A stretch of 64,000 nt of DNA from Bacteroidia bacterium. Its GTDB lineage: Bacteria > Bacteroidota > Bacteroidia > Chitinophagales > Saprospiraceae. Shown one piece after another: positions 53,450 through 61,024 of this stretch (position 1 is its first letter; the number at the start of each line of letters is the position of its first letter). Both the position numbers and the translations under genes were made by a program. Below the pieces are notes generated by a model that ran no database searches, was not told the origin of the DNA, and worked only from the letters and a program-made list of their open reading frames with translations. The stretch spans positions 1 through 64,000 of the forward strand of contig JAUHXV010000004.1 of the NCBI GenBank assembly GCA_030426765.1, read 5' to 3'.

Positions 53450-53457
53450 TAAATTTG
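53450..53457 (+). promoter_or_regulatory. Candidate -7 element for the DksA-fusion gene
   Basis: TAAATTTG matches the TAnnTTTG consensus fully, but no TTG lies at the right distance upstream. A transcript from here would have a leader of about 83 bases. Confidence 0.35.
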
Positions 53458-53544
53458 CGGCGTTTTTAGGCGTTCGACCCCGCAGTATATCGTCGGGATC
53501 ACAGCACCAGGCGTCACTTTTATTCATTTAAATCAGGAGAGGTT

Positions 53545-55002
53545 ATGGCCACTCGAAAAGCAAAGAAGGCAGTTAAAACTGCTACCGGAAAAAAATCTGC
53601 TAAACCTGCCGCCAGGAAGGCTGTAAAAAAGGCAGCTGCGCCAAAGAAAAAGTCGGCCGCTAAAAAGGCAGCCCCGAAGAAAAAGGTAGCGGCTAAGAAG
53701 GCTGCACCAAAGAAGAAAGTAGCGGCTAAAAAAGCCGCCCCAAAGAAAAAAGTAGCCGCGAAGAAGACAACTGGTAAAAAGGCAGCCGCGCCAAAGAAAA
53801 AAGCCGCTGTAAAAAAGGTGTCTGCGAGAAAAGCTGCTCCGAAGAAGAAAGTAACCGCTAAGAAAGCAGCGCCAAAGAAAAAAGTAACCGCTAAGAAAGC
53901 CGCACCAAAGAAAAAAGTGAGTGCTAAAAAAGCTGCACCAAAGAAAAAGGTAGCTGCCAAAAAAGTAGTACGCAAGAAAGCGGCCCCTAAAAAAGCAGCT
54001 GTAAGAAAAACTACTGCTAAGAAGGCCGCTCCTAAAAAAGCTGCTAAGAAGGCTGCGCCAAAAAAGAAGGTCACCGCTAAAAAAGCCGCCCCAAAGAAAA
54101 AGGTGGCTGCAAAGAAAGTAGTTCGCAAAAAGGCAACACCGAAAAAAGCCGTTGTTAAGAAGACGACTGCCCGGAAAGCCGCTCCGAAAAAAGCCGTTAA
54201 AAAGGCTGCACCTAAAAAGAAGGTCACCGCTAAAAAAGCTGCCCCGAAGAAAAAAGTGGCCGCTAAGAAAGTAGCTCCAAAAAAAGCTACAGTAAAAAAA
54301 GCAACGCCAAAGAAATCTGCTGTGAAAAAAGCAGCGCCAAAGAAAAAAGCGGCTGCCCCAAAAGCAGCTCCTAAAAAGAAAGTGGCGGTGAAAAAGACCA
54401 CAGTGAAGAAAACCACCGTTAAAAAGACTGCCCCTAAAAAATCAGGAAAGACTGCTGCCAAAGAAGTTGTGAAAAAGGAGAAAGTGATCACCAAACCTTC
54501 TGAACTGAGTGTAGCAAAACGCAAACAAATTGAAAAGAAACTGGGGCAACCACTTGTTGCACCTGTAGCCAGGAAAAAAGATAAGATGTCAATGAAAAAA
54601 GAAACCGGACCAGTCGGGGCGAAGATGCCACAGAGCCCGCCTCAGAAGTCCAGATACAGCGATGCCGAGTTAGCTGAATTCGATAAACTGATCGATGAGA
54701 AACTCATCATTGCGAGAGAACAACTCCAGTTCTATCTGAAGCAACTGGAGGATATGGCCGAGAATCCGGACAACAAAATCAAAAGTCTGGATGATGGAAT
54801 GAGTAGTCTTGAAAGCGAGCGCATCAGTTCGATGGCCGCTCGTCAGCAAAAGTTGCTGCAGCATTTGGAAAATGCCAAAATCAGGATTAAAAACAAAGTG
54901 TACGGCATTTGCCGGGAGACCGGGAGATTGATTTCGAAAGAGCGTCTTCGCGCGGTGCCGCATGCCACGCTGTCCATTGAGGCCAAGCAAGCTCAGAATT
55001 AA
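53545..55002 (+). CDS. Histone H1-like Lys/Ala/Pro-rich tail fused to a DksA/TraR-like domain
   Basis: A 485-aa, very basic protein. Residues 1 to about 320 consist of (A)APKKK(V/A)(T/A)AKK-type repeats, about 15 with a full APKKK, like eukaryotic H1 tails and bacterial AlgP or Hc1-type proteins. They should bind DNA without sequence preference. From about residue 370 the protein matches the DksA/TraR family: a coiled-coil (DAELAEFDKLIDEKLIIARE onward), then YGICRETGRLISKERLRAVP and HATLSIEAK. Only one of the four zinc cysteines remains, which I recall as common in this phylum. DksA-type proteins bind RNA polymerase through its secondary channel. The gene lies 91 bases upstream of lspA in the same direction. 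The reverse frame of the repeats gives a spurious hydrophobic ORF. Confidence 0.9.
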   Translation: MATRKAKKAVKTATGKKSAKPAARKAVKKAAAPKKKSAAKKAAPKKKVAAKKAAPKKKVAAKKAAPKKKVAAKKTTGKKAAAPKKKAAVKKVSARKAAPKKKVTAKKAAPKKKVTAKKAAPKKKVSAKKAAPKKKVAAKKVVRKKAAPKKAAVRKTTAKKAAPKKAAKKAAPKKKVTAKKAAPKKKVAAKKVVRKKATPKKAVVKKTTARKAAPKKAVKKAAPKKKVTAKKAAPKKKVAAKKVAPKKATVKKATPKKSAVKKAAPKKKAAAPKAAPKKKVAVKKTTVKKTTVKKTAPKKSGKTAAKEVVKKEKVITKPSELSVAKRKQIEKKLGQPLVAPVARKKDKMSMKKETGPVGAKMPQSPPQKSRYSDAELAEFDKLIDEKLIIAREQLQFYLKQLEDMAENPDNKIKSLDDGMSSLESERISSMAARQQKLLQHLENAKIRIKNKVYGICRETGRLISKERLRAVPHATLSIEAKQAQN

Positions 55003-55022
55003 TTTACCCAATTGTCAACCCA

Positions 55023-55060
55023 TTCTCAGGTGCAGATGGTACTACCCATGTGCCTGAGAA
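55023..55060 (+). other. Hairpin between the DksA-fusion gene and lspA
   Basis: TTCTCAGG and CCTGAGAA form an eight-pair stem in the 91-base gap. No T-run follows, so read-through into lspA is likely. Confidence 0.4.
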
Positions 55061-55093
55061 CGTTTAGGGTGGGTACACTAACAACCTACGTTT

Positions 55094-55804
55094 ATGTCTA
55101 ATCGTACAAGTACGGTTCTAATCGTCGTATTCCTGGTGCTCTTGTTTGATCAGGTGCTGAAAATATGGGTGAAAACACATATGGAATACGGGGAGGAATT
55201 TGGCATACTGGGATTGAGTTGGGCGCGTATTCATTTTGTGGAGAACAAGGGCATGGCCTTTGGCCTGTCGCTTGGGGGAGATTGGGGTAAACTAGGCCTG
55301 AGTATTTTTCGACTGATCGCCGTAGGGTTTTTAATTTACATTATCCGTTCGCTGATTCAAAGCAAGGAAACACTTGGCGTGATTTTCTCGTTTTCACTTA
55401 TCCTCGCGGGCGCCCTCGGCAATATTCTCGACAGTGCTTTTTACGGGCTTATTTTTTCTGAGACACCATATCACGGAGGATTGGCCAGCATGTTTCCGGA
55501 AGGTGGAGGCTATGCCTCTTTTCTGCACGGGAAAGTGGTGGATATGCTTTATTTTCCATTGATTGATTCCCATTTTCCGGATTGGTTTCCTATTTGGGGA
55601 GGACAGCGGTTCCAGTTTTTCCGGCCGGTGTTTAATATTTCCGATGCAGCGATTTCTTCAGGTGTGATCAGCCTGGTTTTGTTCCATCACAGGATCTTTA
55701 AATCCGGAAAAGAAGAAGAGCAAAAGAAAGAGTCTGTAGGTGTGGCGACGGATTCGACGGCGGAGGGCCAATCAGGAGAGACCGCAGAGGATGCCGAATC
55801 ATAA
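55094..55804 (+). CDS. lspA: Lipoprotein signal peptidase (signal peptidase II)
   Basis: A 236-aa inner-membrane aspartic protease that removes signal peptides from prolipoproteins after lipidation. Catalytic Asp150 (GKVVDMLYFP) and Asp184 (NISDAAIS) are visible, along with FDQVLKIWVK (18-27) and FVENKGMAFG (48-57). It is longer than most LspA proteins (about 160 aa) because of an insertion at about 115-145 and a charged C-terminal tail, both usual in Bacteroidota. Its substrates in this window include the VanX-like and prolyl-oligopeptidase lipoproteins. Confidence 0.95.
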   Translation: MSNRTSTVLIVVFLVLLFDQVLKIWVKTHMEYGEEFGILGLSWARIHFVENKGMAFGLSLGGDWGKLGLSIFRLIAVGFLIYIIRSLIQSKETLGVIFSFSLILAGALGNILDSAFYGLIFSETPYHGGLASMFPEGGGYASFLHGKVVDMLYFPLIDSHFPDWFPIWGGQRFQFFRPVFNISDAAISSGVISLVLFHHRIFKSGKEEEQKKESVGVATDSTAEGQSGETAEDAES

Positions 55805-55991
55805 TCCGGTATAGGGCTTAGCAAGCCGCAACCCACTTTGGATTGAGTTAAGAAATCGAGTTATGCCTTATGGTGTGATCTGAGTGCGTATGGGAAAACG
55901 GGACGCAAGGGTAAGTCCTTGGGAGAATGGGGAAGAAATGTTTTGGGATGGGACTACTTTTGTACAGGTTTTACCAATAGTATTCTTTGAT

Positions 55992-56297
55992 TTAGTGGGC
56001 TAAAAATCGATTGATGGCTTTTACAGCATTGCTTACGCGTTGGTAATCAATGGCATAATGCATGTACTTCCCGTCTTTATCGGCAATCAGCACTCCGGCA
56101 TTCTTCAGGATACGAAGGTGCTGGGAAGCAATCGATTGTTCAATCTTGAGGGTGTTGTAAATCTGATTGACCTGTATGTTTTTGTTTTGATCCAAAAACT
56201 CCAGGATCTTCAGTCGGAGAGGATGCGCCAGCGCGCGCATGAGCTCAGTGGATACCGTGAGCTTCTCCTGCTGAAAGGTGACCTTGGTCCTTTTCAT
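55992..56297 (-). CDS. ArsR-family winged-helix regulator (101 aa)
   Basis: A small HTH_20/ArsR-type repressor: LAHPLRLKILEFLDQ (24-38), recognition helix region EQSIASQHLRILKNAGVL (53-70) and the wing KDGKYMHYAID. The metal-sensing ELCVCDL motif of classical ArsR/SmtB proteins is absent, so the signal it senses is unknown. It lies downstream of a similar 112-aa regulator on the same strand and has its own candidate promoter. Confidence 0.85.
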   Translation of the reverse strand: MKRTKVTFQQEKLTVSTELMRALAHPLRLKILEFLDQNKNIQVNQIYNTLKIEQSIASQHLRILKNAGVLIADKDGKYMHYAIDYQRVSNAVKAINRFLAH

Positions 56298-56329
56298 ACA
56301 TTTCCTTATTTTGAGTTAAACCTTAGCAA

Positions 56330-56361
56330 CAAATTTGCAATTAAGATTTGACTCCTGCAAA
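56330..56361 (-). promoter_or_regulatory. Candidate promoter of the 101-aa ArsR gene
   Basis: On the minus strand TTTG is followed after 20 bases by CAAATTTG, one base off TAnnTTTG, with correct Bacteroidota spacing. The start codon lies about 30 bases downstream of the expected start of transcription. Confidence 0.4.
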
Positions 56362-56516
56362 TGATATTACAAAAAAAATTCATCTGTAATACCATGGCAA
56401 TCACCCGATAGCACCTAAATCGTTGATTGTTAACGAAATGTAAAAAAAGTAGGGGGAAAAATAATTTTTAATCTTCACAGTATCAGTCTCTTAAATGGAC
56501 TACCTAAAGCAAAGAT

Positions 56517-56855
56517 TTAGCCGGCCAACTCCTCTACAAGCTTAGAGATCTGGTTGAGCCTTTCTTTGTCCAGTGAGTAGTAGATAAACTTACCTTGTCT
56601 TTCGGTAAGCACGACACCTGCACGGCGTAGAATTGCCAGATGCTGAGAGGCAACCGACTGTTCCAGGCGGAGTTTAATGTAAATGTCAGTTACAGTCATC
56701 GTAGCATGCTCTTCGAGCAAATCAATCACACGTTGTCTCAGTTTGTGATTGACAGCGCGGAGTACTAACACAGCTTTACGGAGATCAGCGTAATTGAGTT
56801 CAATTTCGCTGGATCCCTTTCTCAAACTTACAATTTCAGTCTTCTTTTTCATCAT
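56517..56855 (-). CDS. ArsR-family winged-helix regulator (112 aa)
   Basis: A second ArsR-like regulator with AVNHKLRQRVIDLLEEHATM, LEQSVASQHLAILRRAGVVL and wing RQGKFIYYSLD. It is clearly related to the downstream 101-aa protein (shared EQS(V/I)ASQHL.IL..AGV core) and also lacks a metal-site motif. The pair may be an ancient duplication; the 219-base gap between them suggests separate promoters. The start could be either of two adjacent ATG codons. Confidence 0.85.
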   Translation of the reverse strand: MMKKKTEIVSLRKGSSEIELNYADLRKAVLVLRAVNHKLRQRVIDLLEEHATMTVTDIYIKLRLEQSVASQHLAILRRAGVVLTERQGKFIYYSLDKERLNQISKLVEELAG

Positions 56856-56988
56856 GAGCGAGATTATATCGGATTCATGTATGAAATATCATAAACCGTA
56901 CCATATTGATTTTAACAATAATTAAGTCAAAGATTATCAATGACTTATGTTTTGCATTAGATTTATATACAACAGCCGATACATATTT

Positions 56989-57011
56989 AATCCACCTAAA
57001 CCCGGTGGATT
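56989..57011 (-). terminator. Hairpin after tsaB
   Basis: AATCCACC and GGTGGATT form a perfect eight-pair stem about 13 bases beyond the tsaB stop codon. On the minus strand it is not followed by a T-run, so its efficiency as a terminator is uncertain. Confidence 0.45.
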
Positions 57012-57023
57012 TTCCCTGTTTGC

Positions 57024-57728
57024 TCAGAGATTGGCCGTTTTTTTCGATTTCGTGATGTTTGGGGGTTTGAGATAGAAAGGAACATAATGTAGCGCATCCT
57101 CATAATGGCCCTTTTTAAATTCGGCCACCGCCAGCCTTTGCAGATGGCGCGCACTACACTGGATTGTATCATCAATCAGCAGACCCTTTCTGCCGCCTGA
57201 TGGATCAGGAGTCATTCCCCTGATTTTTAATGCGCCATCACCGCAACAGATGATTTTTCCGTCCTGGGGAAGAGTTTCCCTAAAAAAGGACTCTTCCAGG
57301 ATCACCGATGAATCGGGCCAGACGGCTTCCAGATCGCGATTATAGAGTGCTGCATATACTTCATCCCGACGGGCATCAATCATCGGCAGGAGGTAATCGG
57401 CATCCGGGTGCATCTGAAGGGCGGCATCGGCCAGCGCTTTCAGGGTAGAAATAGCGATGAGGGGTTTTCCTAGCGCATAGGCCATGGCTTTTGCGGTGGC
57501 ACCTCCCACTCTCAGACCGGTATATGAGCCTGGTCCTGAGCTCACAGCGATAGCCGATAATTCTCCGGGCATAATGCCGGCCTTTTGTAACATAGTCTCA
57601 ATCAGGGGCGCCAGCATAGCGGCATGCTGCATGCCTTCACTCGTCTCCACGAGATCAACAAGTGTGGCATCCCGGCTTAAGGCTACCGAACACACACGGG
57701 TGGCTGTCTCAATGTGAAGTATATACAT
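57024..57728 (-). CDS. tsaB: tRNA threonylcarbamoyladenosine biosynthesis protein TsaB
   Basis: A 234-aa protein of the TsaB (YeaZ) family, the non-catalytic partner of TsaD in t6A37 modification of ANN-decoding tRNAs. Family hallmarks: MYILHIETATRVCSVAL (1-17), AIAVSSGPGSYTGLRVG (59-75), the G.A.AKAMAY helix and PMIDARRDEVYAALY. The ASKHA-like N-terminal lobe is complete. It is transcribed with the ArsR genes on the same strand, but gaps suggest no tight operon. Confidence 0.93.
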   Translation of the reverse strand: MYILHIETATRVCSVALSRDATLVDLVETSEGMQHAAMLAPLIETMLQKAGIMPGELSAIAVSSGPGSYTGLRVGGATAKAMAYALGKPLIAISTLKALADAALQMHPDADYLLPMIDARRDEVYAALYNRDLEAVWPDSSVILEESFFRETLPQDGKIICCGDGALKIRGMTPDPSGGRKGLLIDDTIQCSARHLQRLAVAEFKKGHYEDALHYVPFYLKPPNITKSKKTANL

Positions 57729-57870
57729 ATTACTATAAGCTACAATTTGTAACTACTCGTATCATAACGGATAAAAGAGGGAAATGGTTTACTCCTGAAG
57801 CCAGCACAGATACTGAAACAAGGGCACTTGCACCCTGATCCATTCATTCAGCTACCCCGGACGAAGTCTA

Positions 57871-59511
57871 TTAATTGACTTTCAAAATTGACTGGTACTC
57901 TTTTTCGTTGTTCAGCAGGTTGATGGCCACCGCTAGTTCCGGATCATTTTTCAGCTGATATTTTACCAGTCCCGTTTCAAAATAATAGCGGCTGAGTATT
58001 TCTTTCTCGATTTCGAGGATAATTTCCTTTTGATGGGTGTTGATCTGAGAGGCTTTCTCCTTTTCCACAATCGATTTAAGTTGGTCCACCTGCCGGGTGA
58101 CTTCGTCAGAATACGATTCTTTGCCAGCCACTTCTTTCAATTGTATGATCACCTCATCGGTTTCGGTTTCAAATTCGAAATGGCTGTCTTTCAGGTATTT
58201 TTCAAATGCCGCGAAGTCCTGAAAACGATATTCTTCCAAAGGAGCGATACTGTCTTTCCCGATGCAGAATTCTGTCACGAAATTGAAAATCGCGTTTTGC
58301 TTACTCAGTTTTTTGACGATCAGAGGATTATCTTCCTTGTCCAGTGGGATATCCGGTTTTACACCTCCTCCATCCAGTACAGTTCGGCCGGCACGCGTCT
58401 GGAATCTGGCGCGCTGATCATCCGGGATATGGACGCGCTCTCCATTCTTATACTCTACCGACTGAATGCAACGGCCACTGGGGATATAGTACTTAGAGGT
58501 GGTGAGTTTGACCTTGGCGTTATACCCGATATCAAACGTATTCTGCACCAGCCCTTTGCCGTAGGACAATTGGCCGATGACTACACCCCGATCCAGATCC
58601 TGCATCACACCGGACACAATCTCAGAGGCGGAGGCGGATTTTTCATCGATGAGAACCACCAGCTTTATGTGCTGATCCACAGGTTCGTTTCTTGTTTTAT
58701 AGGACTTGTCCGCTTCGACAACCTTACTTCGCGTGGTCACCACGGTTTCTTCCGCAGGAATAAAGACATTGCACACATTGATTGCTTCTCGCAATAGTCC
58801 ACCTCCATTTCCCCTTAGATCGAGGATAACCCCCTTCAGATCAGAGGACTCCGTTTTTAAATCTCTCAGTGCATTGGCCACATTTCTGCCCGCATCACGG
58901 GTGAAAGTGGTCAGGGAAATATACCCAACGCCTTTTTCAAGCATACCGGAATACGGCACATTCTTGCCATCCATACCTCCGCGGATGATGGTCATATTCA
59001 TGATCTCATCCTGACCGGGGCGCTGAATATCCAGATTCATCTCGCTTCCCGGAATACCACTGATGATATCCATGACGTCTTCCGGCGAACGCTCATCTGT
59101 TGACTCTCCATTGACTTTTTTGATACGGTCGCCGACTCGCATACCGGATTCAAAGGCTGGTGAATCTTCAATGATTTTAGTGATCACAAGGTCATCGCCT
59201 ATTTTTTTGATTTTCAGACCTGAAGACGCTTCTCCTTCCTCATTTTTAAACCGCCAGCTCTCGATCTGGGATTCCGAAAAATAGTTGGTAAACGGATCCA
59301 GGGTCGCCAACATGGCATCAATACCGACTTTCATAATCTGGTTGGGATCCACCTCATCCACATAGTTGGAGTTGACCTCCTTATAGAGATTGCTGAAGAT
59401 TTCGAGGTTTTTGACAATATCAAAATAGCGTCCTTTTTGCAGGGTAGTGGCTGCTAACCCAAATACGAGAGCCGCGACCACTATACCGCCAAACAACAAA
59501 TTCCTTTTCAT
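57871..59511 (-). CDS. S41-family C-terminal processing peptidase (CtpA/Prc-like)
   Basis: A 546-aa serine protease. A signal-anchor segment (about 6-24) is followed by an N-terminal helical region, a PDZ domain (about 95-175, IIEDSPAFESGMRVGDRI) and the S41 catalytic domain. The catalytic Ser lies in KSASASEIV (291-299) and the Lys in SYGKG (Lys319); DLRGNGGGLL (231-240) is the usual oxyanion region. A roughly 150-aa helical C-terminal extension follows. Such proteases trim or degrade envelope proteins from the periplasm. It starts with ATG at 59,511. Upstream lies the repeat-rich gap. Confidence 0.92.
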   Translation of the reverse strand: MKRNLLFGGIVVAALVFGLAATTLQKGRYFDIVKNLEIFSNLYKEVNSNYVDEVDPNQIMKVGIDAMLATLDPFTNYFSESQIESWRFKNEEGEASSGLKIKKIGDDLVITKIIEDSPAFESGMRVGDRIKKVNGESTDERSPEDVMDIISGIPGSEMNLDIQRPGQDEIMNMTIIRGGMDGKNVPYSGMLEKGVGYISLTTFTRDAGRNVANALRDLKTESSDLKGVILDLRGNGGGLLREAINVCNVFIPAEETVVTTRSKVVEADKSYKTRNEPVDQHIKLVVLIDEKSASASEIVSGVMQDLDRGVVIGQLSYGKGLVQNTFDIGYNAKVKLTTSKYYIPSGRCIQSVEYKNGERVHIPDDQRARFQTRAGRTVLDGGGVKPDIPLDKEDNPLIVKKLSKQNAIFNFVTEFCIGKDSIAPLEEYRFQDFAAFEKYLKDSHFEFETETDEVIIQLKEVAGKESYSDEVTRQVDQLKSIVEKEKASQINTHQKEIILEIEKEILSRYYFETGLVKYQLKNDPELAVAINLLNNEKEYQSILKVN

Positions 59512-59668
59512 AACAACGATTATACCTGTAAATGTACGGGGATATGTAAGAATATATAACGTCTTTCGGGCCGGGGAAAGTCTTTGAGAGGTTATTTGGT
59601 GTTGGTCTCCTCCGCTGAAGCTTCGGCGATTAAAAGGTGGTCAGTGCCACGAGGGAATATAGATTCCA

Positions 59669-59995
59669 TGAATGGTAGCCTTTCAATGCGTTGAAAGGGA
59701 TTAGGTGAGCTGGAGAAATCGAACTCAAGGAAAAGATGCCCCGTGCTTTAGCTCGGGGCTAAAACCATCCAGCGCAAAGGAGAGCGGCAAAATCCTACCC
59801 CGTGCTTTAGCTCGGGGCTTGTGCAAGAAAGCGAAATCAAACTCAAGGAGTAGATACCCCGTGCTTTAGCTCGGGGCAAAAACCATCCAGCGCAAAAGAG
59901 AGCGGCAAAATCCTACCCCGTGCTTTAGCTCGGGGCAAAAAACAATCCAACGCAAACGAGAGCGGCAAAATCTTGACCCGTGCTTTAGCTCGGGG
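59669..59995. repeat. Regular array of five hairpin repeats, 59-60 bp period
   Basis: A TGAATGGTAGCCTTTCAATG element (59,669-59,700) is followed by five copies of CCCCGTGCTTTAGCTCGGGG at 59,739, 59,798, 59,857, 59,916 and about 59,976. The last copy has one C fewer. Spacing is 59, 59, 59 and 60 bases. The hairpin core is CCCCG-T-GC-TTTA-GC-T-CGGGG. The spacers fall into two similar types, one containing AACTCAAGGA and one AGAGCGGCAAAATC. The same two elements occur at 44.07-44.29 kb. This fills most of the 765-base gene-free region between the S41 protease and rhomboid genes. Confidence 0.85.
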
Positions 59996-60019
59996 CTTGT
60001 GCAAGCAAGTGGAAGCATG

Positions 60020-60155
60020 CTCCCCCTTCGCCCTCCGCTCTATGCCCCATCCGATGAAGTGAAGGATGAAAATTGAAAAATAAATATATCTCTGCTCTCC
60101 GCCTTAAGCGCCATGCCTAATAGTCTCATGTCTCAGGTCTTGTGTCTCAGGTCTA
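60020..60155. repeat. Low-complexity intergenic sequence, second locus
   Basis: Short-word sequence with CCCTCCGCTCTATGCCCC, CTCTCCGCCTTAAGCGCCAT and repeated TCTCATGTCTCAGGTC words. Similar words occur at 44,380 and 44,510. It does not code for protein. Confidence 0.55.
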
Positions 60156-60202
60156 ACAGAACCCGTCTAAATTTCAAAATCATTGACACAAAAGTCCCCT
60201 AT

Positions 60203-60258
60203 ATTCATAGCCTGTTGTGAATCCAAGGTGATTCATAGCTTGTAGTGAATCCAACGAT
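60203..60258. repeat. Two tandem 28-bp inverted-repeat units before the rhomboid gene
   Basis: Units at 60,203-60,230 and 60,231-60,258 share ATTCATAGC(C/T)TGT(T/A)GTGAATCCAA. Each has ATTCA...TGAAT ends pairing around a ten-base centre. The second ends 18 bases before the ATG at 60,277, a position fitting an operator for a dimeric regulator or a leader structure. Confidence 0.6.
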
Positions 60259-60276
60259 TAATTGAAAAAAAAAACT

Positions 60277-60828
60277 ATGAAGCTTAAATTCAATTCTCCG
60301 GTGATACTCACTTTCTCCCTGATCTGCGTCGCGGTGTTTTTTCTCGACAAGATCATGGTGGGAACGCTCATGCCTTATTTTGCATTGGGCCACGTGAGTA
60401 TGTCTAATCCAATATCGCTGATGACGCTTTTTACCCATGTTTTGGGGCACGGGAGTATTGAGCATTTACTGGGCAATCTCACCTTTATCCTTTTGATCGG
60501 ACCAATAGTGGAAGAAAAATATGGCGATCGGCGCACCTTAGTCATGATTATCCTGACAGCGCTCATCACCGGGATATTGAACTTGATATTTTTTCACACC
60601 GGCCTTATGGGTGCAAGTGGTGTTGTGTTTATGCTAATCCTGCTGGTGAGTTTTACGAATACGAAAAGCGGAGAGATCCCGGTGACCTTTATTCTGGTGG
60701 CCTTGCTTTTTATCGGCAAAGAAGTGATTCAAAGCCTGAATACAGATCAGATTTCGCAGTTTGCACACATCATCGGCGGAGTTTGCGGCAGTATCTTCGG
60801 CTTTATCAATCGCCCAGGAAGAAGCTGA
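60277..60828 (+). CDS. Rhomboid-family intramembrane serine protease
   Basis: A 183-aa, six-segment membrane protein. Catalytic Ser114 lies in GASG (112-115) and His164 in AHIIGG. The HxxxxHxxxN motif (His58, His63, Asn67) of the oxyanion site is present. The frame extends 15 bases upstream to a TTG, but the ATG at 60,277 follows an A-rich stretch and is the natural start. Rhomboids cleave single-pass membrane proteins within the membrane. Its substrate is unknown. Confidence 0.9.
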   Translation: MKLKFNSPVILTFSLICVAVFFLDKIMVGTLMPYFALGHVSMSNPISLMTLFTHVLGHGSIEHLLGNLTFILLIGPIVEEKYGDRRTLVMIILTALITGILNLIFFHTGLMGASGVVFMLILLVSFTNTKSGEIPVTFILVALLFIGKEVIQSLNTDQISQFAHIIGGVCGSIFGFINRPGRS

Positions 60829-61024
60829 TTTTTGATCGTTTCGCTAAAAATGAGAGTGAAAAATCCTGTTTTTGCCTTAAGCCCGGGGCTGAACGAGACA
60901 TTTTGTCGACCACAAAGCAAATATTGTAGAGAACTTGCGGCTATTCAAACCACCTCACGGCGTTCACTTTGTATTTTGTGCTCACTTTGCATAAAACCAT
61001 TTTTTTCACTTCCTTAACTGACGT

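Noticed and set aside
53520-54524. 334-aa hydrophobic reverse-strand ORF opposite the Lys-rich repeats
   Set aside because: It is the reverse complement of APKKK repeats, which reads as Phe/Ala/Gly. The forward frame has a real DksA domain and start, so this is a shadow.
55861-55940. Possible GEMM-like riboswitch (GGGACGCAAGGG) after lspA
   Set aside because: Only a short string is similar to the GEMM core. The first half of the motif is missing and no gene lies downstream on that strand.
55955-55962. TACTTTTG promoter-like box on the + strand
   Set aside because: No TTG at proper distance and only the antisense of an ArsR gene downstream; expected by chance in AT-rich DNA.
58030-58797. 255-aa forward ORF inside the S41 protease gene
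   Set aside because: The minus-strand frame has complete PDZ and S41 motifs; the forward ORF has no recognisable domain.
59739-59995. CRISPR-like array (20-bp repeat with regular 39-40 bp spacers)
   Set aside because: The spacers are similar to one another, in two types, and the repeat also occurs singly at 44,269. No cas gene is present. It is a tandem hairpin repeat.
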